Assembly (NCBI GenBank): GCA_934658705.1
Contig: CAKUHP010000001.1
Span: 39,888 to 103,887, forward strand
Reading direction: 5' to 3'
Length of the DNA stretch: 64,000 nucleotides
Source: an uncultured Collinsella sp.
Lineage (GTDB): Bacteria; Actinomycetota; Coriobacteriia; Coriobacteriales; Coriobacteriaceae
This document shows, in pieces, positions 16,762-24,329 of this stretch. Under the pieces are notes generated by a model. That model worked only from the letters and a program-made list of their open reading frames with translations. It made no database searches and was not told where the DNA came from. How positions within the stretch are numbered: position 1 is the first letter of the stretch; each line of letters begins with the position of its first letter. A program made the position numbers and the translations under genes.

Positions 16762-17223
16762 CTAACTTGTTGCGACGGCGCGTTTTGGTCTGCCTGCCTT
16801 TGGGGCGTCAGCCAGGCGCGCAGCGATACTGTCGACCGTGACATACGTGCGGCGTCCCTTGCGGTAGCCCCTCAAGATACCCGAGTCGAGCATGTGCGTA
16901 ATTCTGCTAGGGGAGACGGAAAGCCTTCGGGCGGCTTCTGCTGCCGAAACCGTTTCGCCTTCGACGATGTAGCTTTCGTCGGTCGAAAAAGCGACCATCA
17001 TGGAGAGTTCGCCGTCGGCGGGGTCATTGAACTGAGCTTCGGGCACCTTGAGCCCGTCTTTTAAAAGAGCGCCCACGTAGGTGCTTGCTGCATCAACCGC
17101 CTGCTCTGCCGCTTCGGCTATAGTCTCGCCGTAAGTAAAGCAGCCTGGCAAAGACGAGAACTCAACGTCATATCCGCCTTCGGAATCGACTGTGAGAATT
17201 GCTTGGTAAACATAGGTCTTCAT
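16762..17223 (-). CDS. hicB: HicB-type antitoxin with C-terminal DNA-binding domain
   Basis: A 153-residue antitoxin. The N-terminal RNase-H-like HicB fold (YQAILTVDSEGGYDVEF, LPGCFTYGETIAEA) occupies about residues 1-75. A helix-turn-helix reading ETVSAAEAARRLSVSPSR binds the operator, and a basic tail follows. HicB neutralises the HicA mRNA interferase and represses the operon. Start ATG 17223 has AAGGA nine bases upstream; the ATG at 17232 abuts that site too closely. The hicA gene precedes it by 26 bp. The order hicA-hicB is canonical. Confidence 0.9.
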   Translation of the reverse strand: MKTYVYQAILTVDSEGGYDVEFSSLPGCFTYGETIAEAAEQAVDAASTYVGALLKDGLKVPEAQFNDPADGELSMMVAFSTDESYIVEGETVSAAEAARRLSVSPSRITHMLDSGILRGYRKGRRTYVTVDSIAARLADAPKAGRPKRAVATS

Positions 17224-17249
17224 ATAGATCATTCCTTACTGGTTTGGGC

Positions 17250-17438
17250 CTAGAGCCAACCGGCAGCCTTTGCAATCTTTCGGTACGTGCCTATCGGTAT
17301 TTCTTTTTTGGAGGTCGGTACGCTGATTTGGATGCCGTCTTTGCGCACGACAACGTGGCTGCCTTTTCCGGTATAAAGCGTCCACCCTTCCTTTCGGAAT
17401 CGTTTGAGCACCTGTGCGGGTTCCTGTTCTTTAGGCAT
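17250..17438 (-). CDS. hicA: HicA mRNA interferase toxin
   Basis: A 62-residue double-stranded-RNA-binding-fold toxin that cleaves mRNA and tmRNA. The catalytic His lies in GKGSHVVV. The C-terminal IPIGTYRKIAKAAGW is the typical HicA ending, in which IPxGTxxxI is conserved. ATG 17438 is preceded by AAAGGAGG. It is co-transcribed with hicB, and a 9-bp inverted repeat 50 bp upstream is the likely HicB operator. Confidence 0.92.
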   Translation of the reverse strand: MPKEQEPAQVLKRFRKEGWTLYTGKGSHVVVRKDGIQISVPTSKKEIPIGTYRKIAKAAGWL

Positions 17439-17487
17439 GGGACCTCCTTTCGATACTCTAATTGTAAACTATTGATAATAATGGGCA

Positions 17488-17510
17488 ATATAAATATCAA
17501 GTATTTATAT
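17488..17510. promoter_or_regulatory. Probable HicB operator
   Basis: A perfect 9-bp inverted repeat ATATAAATA-tcaag-TATTTATAT lies 50 bp upstream of hicA in an AT-rich promoter zone. Autorepression by HicB at such palindromes is established for the family; binding here is inferred. Confidence 0.6.
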
Positions 17511-17564
17511 TTATGAAATGGTGTCTTGTGATTCTGCAAGCTAATGAACGGGCGCTGTTGGACA

Positions 17565-17605
17565 CAAAAACCGGGATGCAAGGAGTCGCACCTTGCATCC
17601 CGGTT
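17565..17605 (-). terminator. Rho-independent terminator of the lipoprotein gene (minus strand)
   Basis: A perfect 15-bp stem (17569-17583 with 17591-17605). Read on the minus strand it is followed by TTTTTG. It ends the lipoprotein gene 36 bp downstream of its stop. Confidence 0.9.
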
Positions 17606-17640
17606 GAGCTAAAACGGCGCTGCTGCATGCCGTTGGAGCT

Positions 17641-18234
17641 TTAGCGCTTGATCTCGATGTCGTCGAGCTTGACGTCCATGGCCTCGGTCTTGGCCTCGGC
17701 GATGTCATCGGCAAACTCAAGGGATTTCATCATGGTCTCGACGGCGTCCTTGTGCTCTTCGACGTTGTCGATGCGCACGTACACACTGCCGCCGCCCGCC
17801 TCGGTGAAGTACTCGGTCGTCACGCCGCCCGAATGAGTGTAGGAAGCGTTGCGCCAGGTCTTGCCGTTGTACTTGACGGGGTCGTTCTCGGTCCACTCAA
17901 AGCTGGCATTCCATTTGGCCTCGTAGTCGAACAGTTCGTCGGCGTTCTTGTCGGAGTCAAAGACGGGGATGAAGCGGTCGCTGGCGTGCTCGCTTTCGGT
18001 GAACTTAAACTGGGCCCTGTCGGCGGTATCGCCGGCGACGTCGGTGATTTCGACGCCCTCGGGGACCTCGACTTTAAACCAAATGAAGTCGGTCCTCATA
18101 TCCACGGCTGGCTTTTCCGCTCCGCCGCCACCGCCGCTGCCGGTAGCGCCGCCGCTGCCACCGCAGCCCACCAGGGCAACTGCGGCAAAGAGACTGATGC
18201 AGAGGGTGAGAATCGCAAAGGCCTTCTTTTTCAT
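17641..18234 (-). CDS. Secreted lipoprotein, paralogue 1
   Basis: A 197-residue lipoprotein. The signal peptide MKKKAFAILTLCISLFAAVA ends in the lipobox LVGC (Cys24), then a Gly/Ser linker. The mature domain (about 45-195) begins RTDFIWFKVEVPEGVEI and matches the next upstream gene over its full length, for example DRFIPVF, NDPVKYNGKTW and SVYVRI. Family unknown; the beta-rich pattern suggests a small ligand- or partner-binding module on the outer face of the membrane. GAGGAGG precedes the ATG. It has its own terminator and a 19-bp upstream motif shared with its paralogue. Confidence 0.75.
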   Translation of the reverse strand: MKKKAFAILTLCISLFAAVALVGCGGSGGATGSGGGGGAEKPAVDMRTDFIWFKVEVPEGVEITDVAGDTADRAQFKFTESEHASDRFIPVFDSDKNADELFDYEAKWNASFEWTENDPVKYNGKTWRNASYTHSGGVTTEYFTEAGGGSVYVRIDNVEEHKDAVETMMKSLEFADDIAEAKTEAMDVKLDDIEIKR

Positions 18235-18306
18235 GGTCGTGTCCTCCTCGATCTGTAACCGCCCATGGATTACCTGCCTTTACTGTACGCGCGAGCGGCT
18301 CGTTCG

Positions 18307-18325
18307 GGTGGGCCATGTGTCCCAT
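18307..18325. promoter_or_regulatory. Shared 19-bp upstream motif, copy 1
   Basis: GGTGGGCCATGTGTCCCAT occurs here, 73 bp before lipoprotein paralogue 1, and identically at 19263-19281. Its core TGGG-n-CA-nn-TG-n-CCCA is an interrupted palindrome, which suits a regulator site. It could instead be a relic of the gene duplication. Confidence 0.4.
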
Positions 18326-18377
18326 TCTGGGGGCCGGATTTGCGCCGATAAGTGGCAATATATGCGGACGCAAGAGA

Positions 18378-18406
18378 GGGGAGGGCCGATGCTGTCGACC
18401 CTCCCC
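18378..18406 (-). terminator. Possible terminator of lipoprotein paralogue 2
   Basis: An 8-bp GC-only stem (18378-18385 with 18399-18406), 58 bp after the stop codon on the minus strand. It has no clear U-tract. Confidence 0.35.
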
Positions 18407-18463
18407 GGAGTTGGGTGCCCGCGCTTTTATTGGAACGCGTGCGCGGACGTGCGTGGACTCTTG

Positions 18464-19066
18464 CTACTTGATCTCGATGCTCGAAATCTCGACGCCGCGG
18501 GCCTCGCTCACGGCCGCCTTCATGTCATCGGGGAACTCAATGGAGTTGAGGAACGTCTCAGCTTCTTTCTCGTGAAGGTCGACGTTCCTCATCATGATGT
18601 AGATGCTTCCCGTGTCGACGTCGGTAAAGAGGTAGGTATAAGTACCACCATTGTCCTTGCACGTTCCGGTGAGCCATGTCCTGCCGTTGTACTCGACGGG
18701 GTCGCCGTCTTCCCACTGGAACGTACCAGTATGCCTTTCGGCCTGCTGGGCAAAGGACTCTTCGGCCGTCATCTTCTCTTCCCAAACGGGGATGAAACGG
18801 TCGGTTGAGTTATTCTCGTCTTCGGGGAAGGTGAGTTGGACCCTGTCGGCATTCTTGCCGGCGGAGTCGCTTACGCCGACGCCCTCGGGCATCTCGACCT
18901 TAAACCAGACAAAGTCGGTCTTCTTAGCGACGGGGGCCTTTTCCTTGCCCTCGCCCTTGGCGGCACTGCTGCCTCCGCCCGAAGCGTTCCCGCCGCAGCC
19001 CACGAGGGCGAGCGCGGCAAAGAGGGCGATGCAAAGGGAAAGGATCGATAGGGTCTTTTTCTTCAT
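18464..19066 (-). CDS. Secreted lipoprotein, paralogue 2
   Basis: A 200-residue lipoprotein, tandem paralogue of the gene at 17641. The signal MKKKTLSILSLCIALFAALA leads to lipobox LVGC (Cys24). The mature part starts KTDFVWFKVEMPEGVGV and includes STDRFIPVWEEK, GDPVEYNGRTW and GSIYIMMRN. Both end in a helix and a short strand with an EISSIEIK/LDDIEIK pattern. ATG 19066 follows AAGGAGG; an in-frame ATG at 19096 would spoil the signal peptide. Function unknown. It is divergent from the zinc-ribbon gene at 19429. Confidence 0.75.
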   Translation of the reverse strand: MKKKTLSILSLCIALFAALALVGCGGNASGGGSSAAKGEGKEKAPVAKKTDFVWFKVEMPEGVGVSDSAGKNADRVQLTFPEDENNSTDRFIPVWEEKMTAEESFAQQAERHTGTFQWEDGDPVEYNGRTWLTGTCKDNGGTYTYLFTDVDTGSIYIMMRNVDLHEKEAETFLNSIEFPDDMKAAVSEARGVEISSIEIK

Positions 19067-19428
19067 GGTGGCGTCCTCCTTGTCTCTTGGTGACATCGCG
19101 GTGCCGCAGGGCGTCGGGGCGTTGTTTTCGTTTGCGGCGGATGCCTTTGCGTATGGTGCGGCGATACCTCCGTTCGTGGTTTGCGGCCGTTGCGTGGCCG
19201 TGCCCCAACGGGTTCCTTACTTATAGATATGCCCCAGTTTGTGCTGCCGGGGAGTCTCGAAAGGTGGGCCATGTGTCCCATGTTTGTGTGTACGGGCTTG
19301 CCGCAAGGCGGGCCTGGCGCTGGGCAAGCGTGCGGCTTGGCTGATTCTCCCAATGTTGCGCAACAGCGATGCCGGCTTAAGGTTTTAGACTTGGCTCTGA
19401 TAAAGGCTAAACCACGAAAGGTCGAACG
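19067..19428. other. Divergent intergenic region with shared 19-bp motif, copy 2
   Basis: This 362-bp gap separates lipoprotein paralogue 2 from the divergent zinc-ribbon gene. The only element I can support is the second copy of the 19-bp motif at 19263-19281, 197 bp from one start and 148 bp from the other. No ORF with a ribosome site and no strong hairpin was seen. Confidence 0.4.
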
Positions 19429-20280
19429 ATGTTCTGTCAAAAATGCGGACAGCAAGTTCCCGATGGGTCGACGTTTTGCACGCATTGCGGTGCCTCGCTA
19501 GCGGGCGGTTCCGCGCCGACGCCCGCGGGCGCTGCTTCGACTTCTGCGCCCACGACCGGCCCGGGCCTGACCCAGTCGATGCCGCCGGTCGCGCCCGCGC
19601 CTCAAAAGCCAAAGAGCAAGGCGCCGATTATCGTTACGCTGGCATGCGCTGCCGTGGCGCTTATCGGTTGTGGCACAGTCTTTGCGCTTACGGTGTTCAA
19701 CGGTTCGAACGACTCGGATACACAGATTTCGGTGATCGATACCGGATCTTCGGACGAGAAAGATTCCTCGGCCAAAAAGAGCGAGAAGACCAAGTCCAAG
19801 GGCATGGAGTCCTCGGATGATGAGGCTGTTCCCGAGGACGAGTCGGAGTACTACGGCTCGGGCGATTCGGACGACTATCTGACTGACGTGCATACGTACA
19901 CGAATGACCGTTACCCATACAGCATGTCGATCCCCACGCGCTTCGAGCAAACTGTCGTGCCGACAAACAGCTGCGGCGCTACGTGGGAGGACCCCGAGAC
20001 AGGCTTCCTGATTCGGCTTTCGGCTTATTACAACGCGAACGACGAAACTGCGAGCGAGATGCTCAACGACAAAGACACCTCGGGCAAAACCGACCTCTAT
20101 ACCGCGTCAGACGACAACTGGTGCGTGGTTTCATGGCGCGAGGGCGATACGATCATTTACGAGAAGACGATTGTCGCGGATTCGACAATTGCCACGGCGC
20201 ACCTGGAGTACTCGACCGCGAACCGCGATATGGGATCGAAGATTATCGACACGCTGCTGCCGACGTTCCAGGTGGACTAG
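19429..20280 (+). CDS. Membrane-anchored zinc-ribbon protein
   Basis: A 283-residue protein. A zinc ribbon (MFCQKCGQQVPDG, FCTHCGAS, residues 1-24), an Ala/Pro/Thr linker and one transmembrane helix (about 67-87) are followed by an acidic Ser/Lys/Asp linker. The outer domain of about 130 residues (YPYSMSIPTRFEQ to the C-terminus) looks like a compact beta domain. The architecture repeats that of the gene at 7934, with a different outer domain. ATG 19429 follows CGAAAGG. Function unknown. A clear terminator follows. Confidence 0.75.
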   Translation: MFCQKCGQQVPDGSTFCTHCGASLAGGSAPTPAGAASTSAPTTGPGLTQSMPPVAPAPQKPKSKAPIIVTLACAAVALIGCGTVFALTVFNGSNDSDTQISVIDTGSSDEKDSSAKKSEKTKSKGMESSDDEAVPEDESEYYGSGDSDDYLTDVHTYTNDRYPYSMSIPTRFEQTVVPTNSCGATWEDPETGFLIRLSAYYNANDETASEMLNDKDTSGKTDLYTASDDNWCVVSWREGDTIIYEKTIVADSTIATAHLEYSTANRDMGSKIIDTLLPTFQVD

Positions 20281-20378
20281 GCGCCCGTACCTATAGCCGG
20301 CAATCGGAAACGCCGATAGCCAGAGCTCCTGACAGCCTTTGTCTTATGGGTTAGACTGGGCATCGATAAAACCGATGA

Positions 20379-20416
20379 ATGGGACAACCGCTTCCTGGCG
20401 TCGTTGTCCCATTTTT
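20379..20416 (+). terminator. Rho-independent terminator
   Basis: A perfect 10-bp stem ATGGGACAAC/GTTGTCCCAT (20379-20388 with 20403-20412) followed by TTTTTATT. It separates the zinc-ribbon gene from fchA. Confidence 0.85.
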
Positions 20417-20464
20417 ATTACGCGTGCCGCCGTGGTGCTCGGCACGGTGGGCTGAGGTGTTTCG

Positions 20465-21097
20465 ATGAGTCAAGAGATGATGGATAAAACCTGTCGCGGT
20501 TTTGCCGAGGCGCTGGCTGCGCGCGAGCCCGTTCCGGGCGGCGGCAGCGCGAGTGCATTCGTGGGCGCGTTGGGCGCTTCGCTGTGCGGAATGGTTGCCC
20601 GCTATGGTGCGACGAATCCCGCCCTTGCCGATCGCGCGGACGACTTGACGCGCGCGTTTGCACAGGCGGATGAATTGGCTCAGGAACTTGTCGACTTGGT
20701 CGCCGAGGACGTTCGTGCCTACGGGCAGGTGTCGGCGGCGTATGGTATTCCGCGCGAGGACCCGTCGCGTGCGGCAGCGATTCAGGATGCGCTGCACGTG
20801 GCCGCCATGCCGCCGTGCCGCATTATGGATGCATGCGGGCGTGCGCTGGCGCTGCTCGAGGATATGGCCGACAAGGGTTCGCGCCAGCTGTTGTCCGATG
20901 TGGCGTGCGGTGCCGTGTTTTGCCGCGCGGCTATGCAGGGTGCGAGCCTGACGCTCTTTGCGAACACCACGTCCATGAAGGATCGCGCCCGTGCCGAGGA
21001 GCTCGAGGCTGCATGTGACGAGCTGCTCGATACGTGGCTGCCGCGCGCCGATGCGCTGGCCCGCCGTGCCGCCGATGCCGCGAGGAAGAGGGGATAG
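20465..21097 (+). CDS. fchA: Cyclodeaminase/cyclohydrolase (FchA-like)
   Basis: A 210-residue all-helical protein of the formimino-THF cyclodeaminase / methenyl-THF cyclohydrolase family. The folate-binding loop EPVPGGGSASA is near residue 21, and the remaining helices (GASLCGMVARYG, LVAEDVRAYGQV, ARAEELEAACDELL) match the family. It lies two bases before folD, so the two are coupled. Since that FolD lacks the cyclohydrolase lysine, this protein most likely supplies methenyl-THF cyclohydrolase activity in the formate route begun by Fhs. Release of ammonia from formimino-THF (purine or histidine breakdown) is the other known role; no ftcD or hut genes are nearby. The ribosome site is weak (GAGGTG). 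Confidence 0.88.
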   Translation: MSQEMMDKTCRGFAEALAAREPVPGGGSASAFVGALGASLCGMVARYGATNPALADRADDLTRAFAQADELAQELVDLVAEDVRAYGQVSAAYGIPREDPSRAAAIQDALHVAAMPPCRIMDACGRALALLEDMADKGSRQLLSDVACGAVFCRAAMQGASLTLFANTTSMKDRARAEELEAACDELLDTWLPRADALARRAADAARKRG

Positions 21098-21099
21098 TC

Positions 21100-21954
21100 A
21101 TGGCCGAACTGCTGAAGGGTGCTCCCGTCGCCCGCGCGTTGACTGAGGAGCTAGCCGCTCGCTGCGCCGCCCTGTGCGAACAGGGCGTCGTGCCGACGCT
21201 TGCTATCGTGCGCGTGGGTGAGCGCGAGGACGATCTGTCCTACGAGCGCGGCGCGCTCAAACGCTGCGAAAAGGTGGGCATCGAGGCGCGTCGCGTTTTG
21301 CTGCCTGCCGATGTTTCGCAAGACGAGCTCGTGGCTGCTATCGAGAGCATTAACGAAGACCCTGCTGTGCACGGCTGCCTGATGTTCCGCCCGCTGCCCG
21401 CTGACTTGGACGAGGACGCAGTCGCCGCGGTGCTTGACCCCGCCAAGGACGTTGACTCCATGACGCCGGCTTCGCTGCTTACGGCGCTTTCGGGGCGTGG
21501 CGATGGTTTTGCCCCTTGTACGGCCGAGGCGGTGTTGGCGATTCTGGATCACTATGGCGTGGAACTGGACGGTGCCAAGATTGCCGTTGTCGGTCGCTCG
21601 CTGGTGATTGGGCGCCCCGTTGCCGCTATGCTTACGGCCCGCAATGCCACGGTGACGACGTGCCATACGCATACGCGCGATCTTGCCGCCGAGTGTCGCG
21701 CTGCCGATATTGTGGTCGCCGCTGTTGGACGTGCCCGCACGATTGGTGCGGACGCGGTCCGCGAGGGTCAGACGGTCATCGACGTTGGCATTAACTGGGA
21801 CGAGGCGGCCGGCAAGTTGGTGGGCGACGTCGATTTTGATGCTGTGGAGCCGGTTGTTGGCGCCATCACCCCCGTGCCGGGCGGCGTGGGCGCCGTGACG
21901 ACGGCGATACTCGCCAAGCACGTGATCGAGGCGGCCGAACGCGCGGCGAAATAG
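21100..21954 (+). CDS. folD: FolD-family methylene-THF dehydrogenase lacking the cyclohydrolase lysine
   Basis: A 284-residue FolD homologue. The NADP(H) Rossmann part is well kept (AVVGRSLVIGRPVAAML, VIDVGIN, ITPVPGGVGAVTTAIL). The N-terminal catalytic motif YxxxKxK reads YERGALK, so the essential lysine of the cyclohydrolase/dehydrogenase site is Ala. The QLPLP motif reads FRPLP (Gln lost), and DVDG reads DVDS. It is probably a monofunctional dehydrogenase that depends on the FchA-like protein encoded two bases upstream. ATG 21100 follows GAAGAGGGG; an in-frame upstream ATG lies inside fchA. Confidence 0.9.
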   Translation: MAELLKGAPVARALTEELAARCAALCEQGVVPTLAIVRVGEREDDLSYERGALKRCEKVGIEARRVLLPADVSQDELVAAIESINEDPAVHGCLMFRPLPADLDEDAVAAVLDPAKDVDSMTPASLLTALSGRGDGFAPCTAEAVLAILDHYGVELDGAKIAVVGRSLVIGRPVAAMLTARNATVTTCHTHTRDLAAECRAADIVVAAVGRARTIGADAVREGQTVIDVGINWDEAAGKLVGDVDFDAVEPVVGAITPVPGGVGAVTTAILAKHVIEAAERAAK

Positions 21955-21988
21955 GCGTTTCGCGGCTGTTTAGGGGGTTGGTTAGATA

Positions 21989-22227
21989 CCCCGTGGTCAA
22001 AAAATGCCAAATATGAGTACTGTTGCCTTGTTAGTTACATATTTTTGAGATTGATTTAACTCCCTAATGATATTAAGTATCGTTAGGGAGTCTCTTTTAT
22101 TGGACCTTTGGGGAATTACTTTGCTTAACTTTTGGACAAGTGGGGATTTCTAGCGTCCTGGATTGCGGGATTTGCTGCTACTAAATTTGTGACAGTACTC
22201 ATATTTGGCATTTTTTGACCACAGGGG
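21989..22227. repeat. Long inverted-repeat element, AT-rich (MITE-like)
   Basis: Arms 21989-22023 and 22192-22227 are complementary over 35 bp with a single unpaired base. The 168-bp interior is AT-rich for this genome. It includes a 14-bp hairpin ACTCCCTAATGATA/TATCGTTAGGGAGT (22059-22072 with 22078-22091) that has one G-U-compatible mismatch and a T-rich tail. It codes for nothing. It fills the gap between folD and pepD and may also end folD transcription. Confidence 0.7.
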
Positions 22228-22309
22228 TTGCCGGGGTCGCGGTTTCGCCCTTTTTGCGTCGAAGCGATACACTGTTGCCGTTTGATTTCTTCGCTCAAGG
22301 AGGATGCGC

Positions 22310-23833
22310 ATGCCGTGTACAACGATTTTGGTTGGTAAGAACGCGAGCTATGACGGGTCGACGCTGGTCGCCCGCAACGAGGACTCGTCCAACGGGGTAT
22401 TTGAGCCCAAGCGCATGCGCGTGGTGCATCCCGATGAGCAGCCGCGCGTCTATACGAGCGTTCTGAGCCACCTGGCGATCGAGCTGCCCGATAACCCCAT
22501 GCGCTACACAAGTGTCCCCGACGTCATTCCGGGTCACGGCATTTGGGCCGAGGCCGGTTTCAACGAGCTCAACGTCGGCATGTCCGCAACCGAGACGCTT
22601 ACCACCAACGAGCGCGTCCGCGGCGCCGATCCGCTCGTCGACTACGTGCCCGCCAAGGGCAACGAGGGCGAGGACGGATACGTTCCGGCACAGCCCGGCG
22701 GTCTGGGCGAGGAGGACATGGTGACCCTGGTGCTGCCGTATGCCAAGTCCGCCCGCGATGGCGTGCGTATCCTGGGCGACCTGCTCGAGCGCTACGGCAC
22801 CTACGAGAACAACGGCATCGCCTTTAGCGACGTGGACGAGATCTGGTGGCTCGAGACCATCGGCGGTCACCACTGGATCGCCAAGCGCGTGCCCGATGAC
22901 GCCTATGTGACCATGCCCAACCAGCTGGGCATCGACAGCTTTGACTTGGACGATGCCGAGGGCGCCCAGGCCGACCACATGTGCTCCGCCGACCTGCGCG
23001 CCTGGATGGCCGAGTGGCATCTGGACCTGACGTTGGGCGTTGAGGGCGATGGCCCAGCTGCGGTCTTTAACCCGCGCGAGGCCTTTGGCTCCCACAGCGA
23101 CAGCGATCACGTCTACAACACGCCGCGCGCCTGGTACATGCAGCGCTGCCTCAACCCCAGCGACGTGTGGGATGGCCCCGACGCCGACTTTACGCCCGAG
23201 AGCGATGACATCCCCTGGAGCCGCGTGCCCGAGCGCAAGGTGACCATCGAGGACATCAAGTACGTGCTCTCCAGTCATTACCAGGGCACGGAGTACGACT
23301 GCTACGGCAGCAAGGGTACGCCCGCCACGCGCGGCGCCTATCGTCCCATCGGCATCAACCGCAACAGCCAGCTCGCCGTGCTGCAGCTGCGCCCCTATGC
23401 GCAGCCGGCGTATCGCGCCGTGCAGTGGATGGCGTTTGGCTCCAACTCGTTTAACGCGTTGGTCCCGCTGTATGCCAACGTCGAGACCATGCCCGAGTAC
23501 TACGCCGACACCCAGGCGCGCGTGACGTCCGAGAACTTCTACTGGGCCAACCGCCTGATCGGCGCCCTGGCCGACGTCCGCTTCCACGAGTGCGGCCGTG
23601 CCGTCGAGGACTACCAGGAGAAGGTCGGCGGCATGGGCCACAAGCACATCCACGACGTCGATGCCGCCGTGGCAGCGCTGCCCGAGGCCAAGGTACCCAC
23701 CGAGCTCGCTCGCGCCAACGAGGCCTTTGCCGAGCGTGTGCGCGTGGAGACCGATGCCCTGCTGGGCAAGGTGCTCTACACCACGAGCTGCGCCATGAAG
23801 AACTCCTTCGCGATGAACGATAACATCAGGTAA
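22310..23833 (+). CDS. C69-family dipeptidase
   Basis: A 507-residue Ntn-hydrolase of peptidase family C69 (PepD type), which cleaves dipeptides with broad specificity. The N-terminal nucleophile is Cys3 in MPCTTILVGKNASYDG, exposed after loss of Met-Pro or a short propeptide. ARNED and the later DVDEIWWLETIGGHHW are family hallmarks. ATG 22310 is preferred because AAGGAGG then sits six bases away; the ATG at 22304 abuts that site directly. No signal peptide, so it is cytoplasmic. It stands alone between a palindromic element and the phasin-like gene. Confidence 0.92.
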   Translation: MPCTTILVGKNASYDGSTLVARNEDSSNGVFEPKRMRVVHPDEQPRVYTSVLSHLAIELPDNPMRYTSVPDVIPGHGIWAEAGFNELNVGMSATETLTTNERVRGADPLVDYVPAKGNEGEDGYVPAQPGGLGEEDMVTLVLPYAKSARDGVRILGDLLERYGTYENNGIAFSDVDEIWWLETIGGHHWIAKRVPDDAYVTMPNQLGIDSFDLDDAEGAQADHMCSADLRAWMAEWHLDLTLGVEGDGPAAVFNPREAFGSHSDSDHVYNTPRAWYMQRCLNPSDVWDGPDADFTPESDDIPWSRVPERKVTIEDIKYVLSSHYQGTEYDCYGSKGTPATRGAYRPIGINRNSQLAVLQLRPYAQPAYRAVQWMAFGSNSFNALVPLYANVETMPEYYADTQARVTSENFYWANRLIGALADVRFHECGRAVEDYQEKVGGMGHKHIHDVDAAVAALPEAKVPTELARANEAFAERVRVETDALLGKVLYTTSCAMKNSFAMNDNIR

Positions 23834-23904
23834 AACGCTTTGTCGCTTTCGCACAATCTTGGGTACAAGAAGGCCAATGCAGTTGTTCATGATTGGAGCC
23901 AACC

Positions 23905-24321
23905 ATGGTTATGAAATTCGATCAGCTTGTTAACGGCGCCATCAATGTGGGCTTTGGCGCCGCTGCCGTCGCCGTCGAGGGCGGCAAGAAGGTCCTTGAC
24001 GACCTCAACACCAAGGGCGAGCAGGTTCGCCACGACGCCGCCGCTCCCGATATCGCCCGCAGTGTGTCCGATATGTTCGAGCAGGCCGGCGGCACTATCT
24101 CCGACCTGACCGAGCGCCTGGGTATGCAGGGCGAGACCGCGGCCCAGCGCGTGCTCGACGAGCTCATCCTGGCTCGCGTCCGCGTCATGACCGCCCCCGA
24201 GCGCACGGCCTTCCTGGCCCACGTGCGCGACATCGTCGATTCGGTCGAGGACAACGTGACTTCGGTGCCCGTCGAGTCCGTTGAGCCCGACGATGCAGAG
24301 GATGCCGAAGAGGCCGAGTAG
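23905..24321 (+). CDS. Phasin-like small helical protein
   Basis: A 138-residue protein. The N-terminus (GAINVGFGAAAVAVEGGKKVLDD) resembles the amphipathic start of phasin/PHA-granule-associated family proteins; the rest is helical with an acidic tail (EPDDAEDAEEAE). A small protein of this type often precedes an AarF/UbiB kinase gene, as here with an 8-bp gap, so a functional link to the kinase (lipid, quinone or membrane homeostasis) is more likely than true PHA storage. ATG 23905 has GGAG at good spacing; TTG 23893 is a less likely start. Confidence 0.7.
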   Translation: MVMKFDQLVNGAINVGFGAAAVAVEGGKKVLDDLNTKGEQVRHDAAAPDIARSVSDMFEQAGGTISDLTERLGMQGETAAQRVLDELILARVRVMTAPERTAFLAHVRDIVDSVEDNVTSVPVESVEPDDAEDAEEAE

Positions 24322-24329
24322 CAGCGCAG

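Noticed and set aside
22295..23902. 535-codon frame antisense to the C69 dipeptidase gene
   Set aside because: Same codon-bias artefact; the sense protein is complete with an N-terminal Cys nucleophile.
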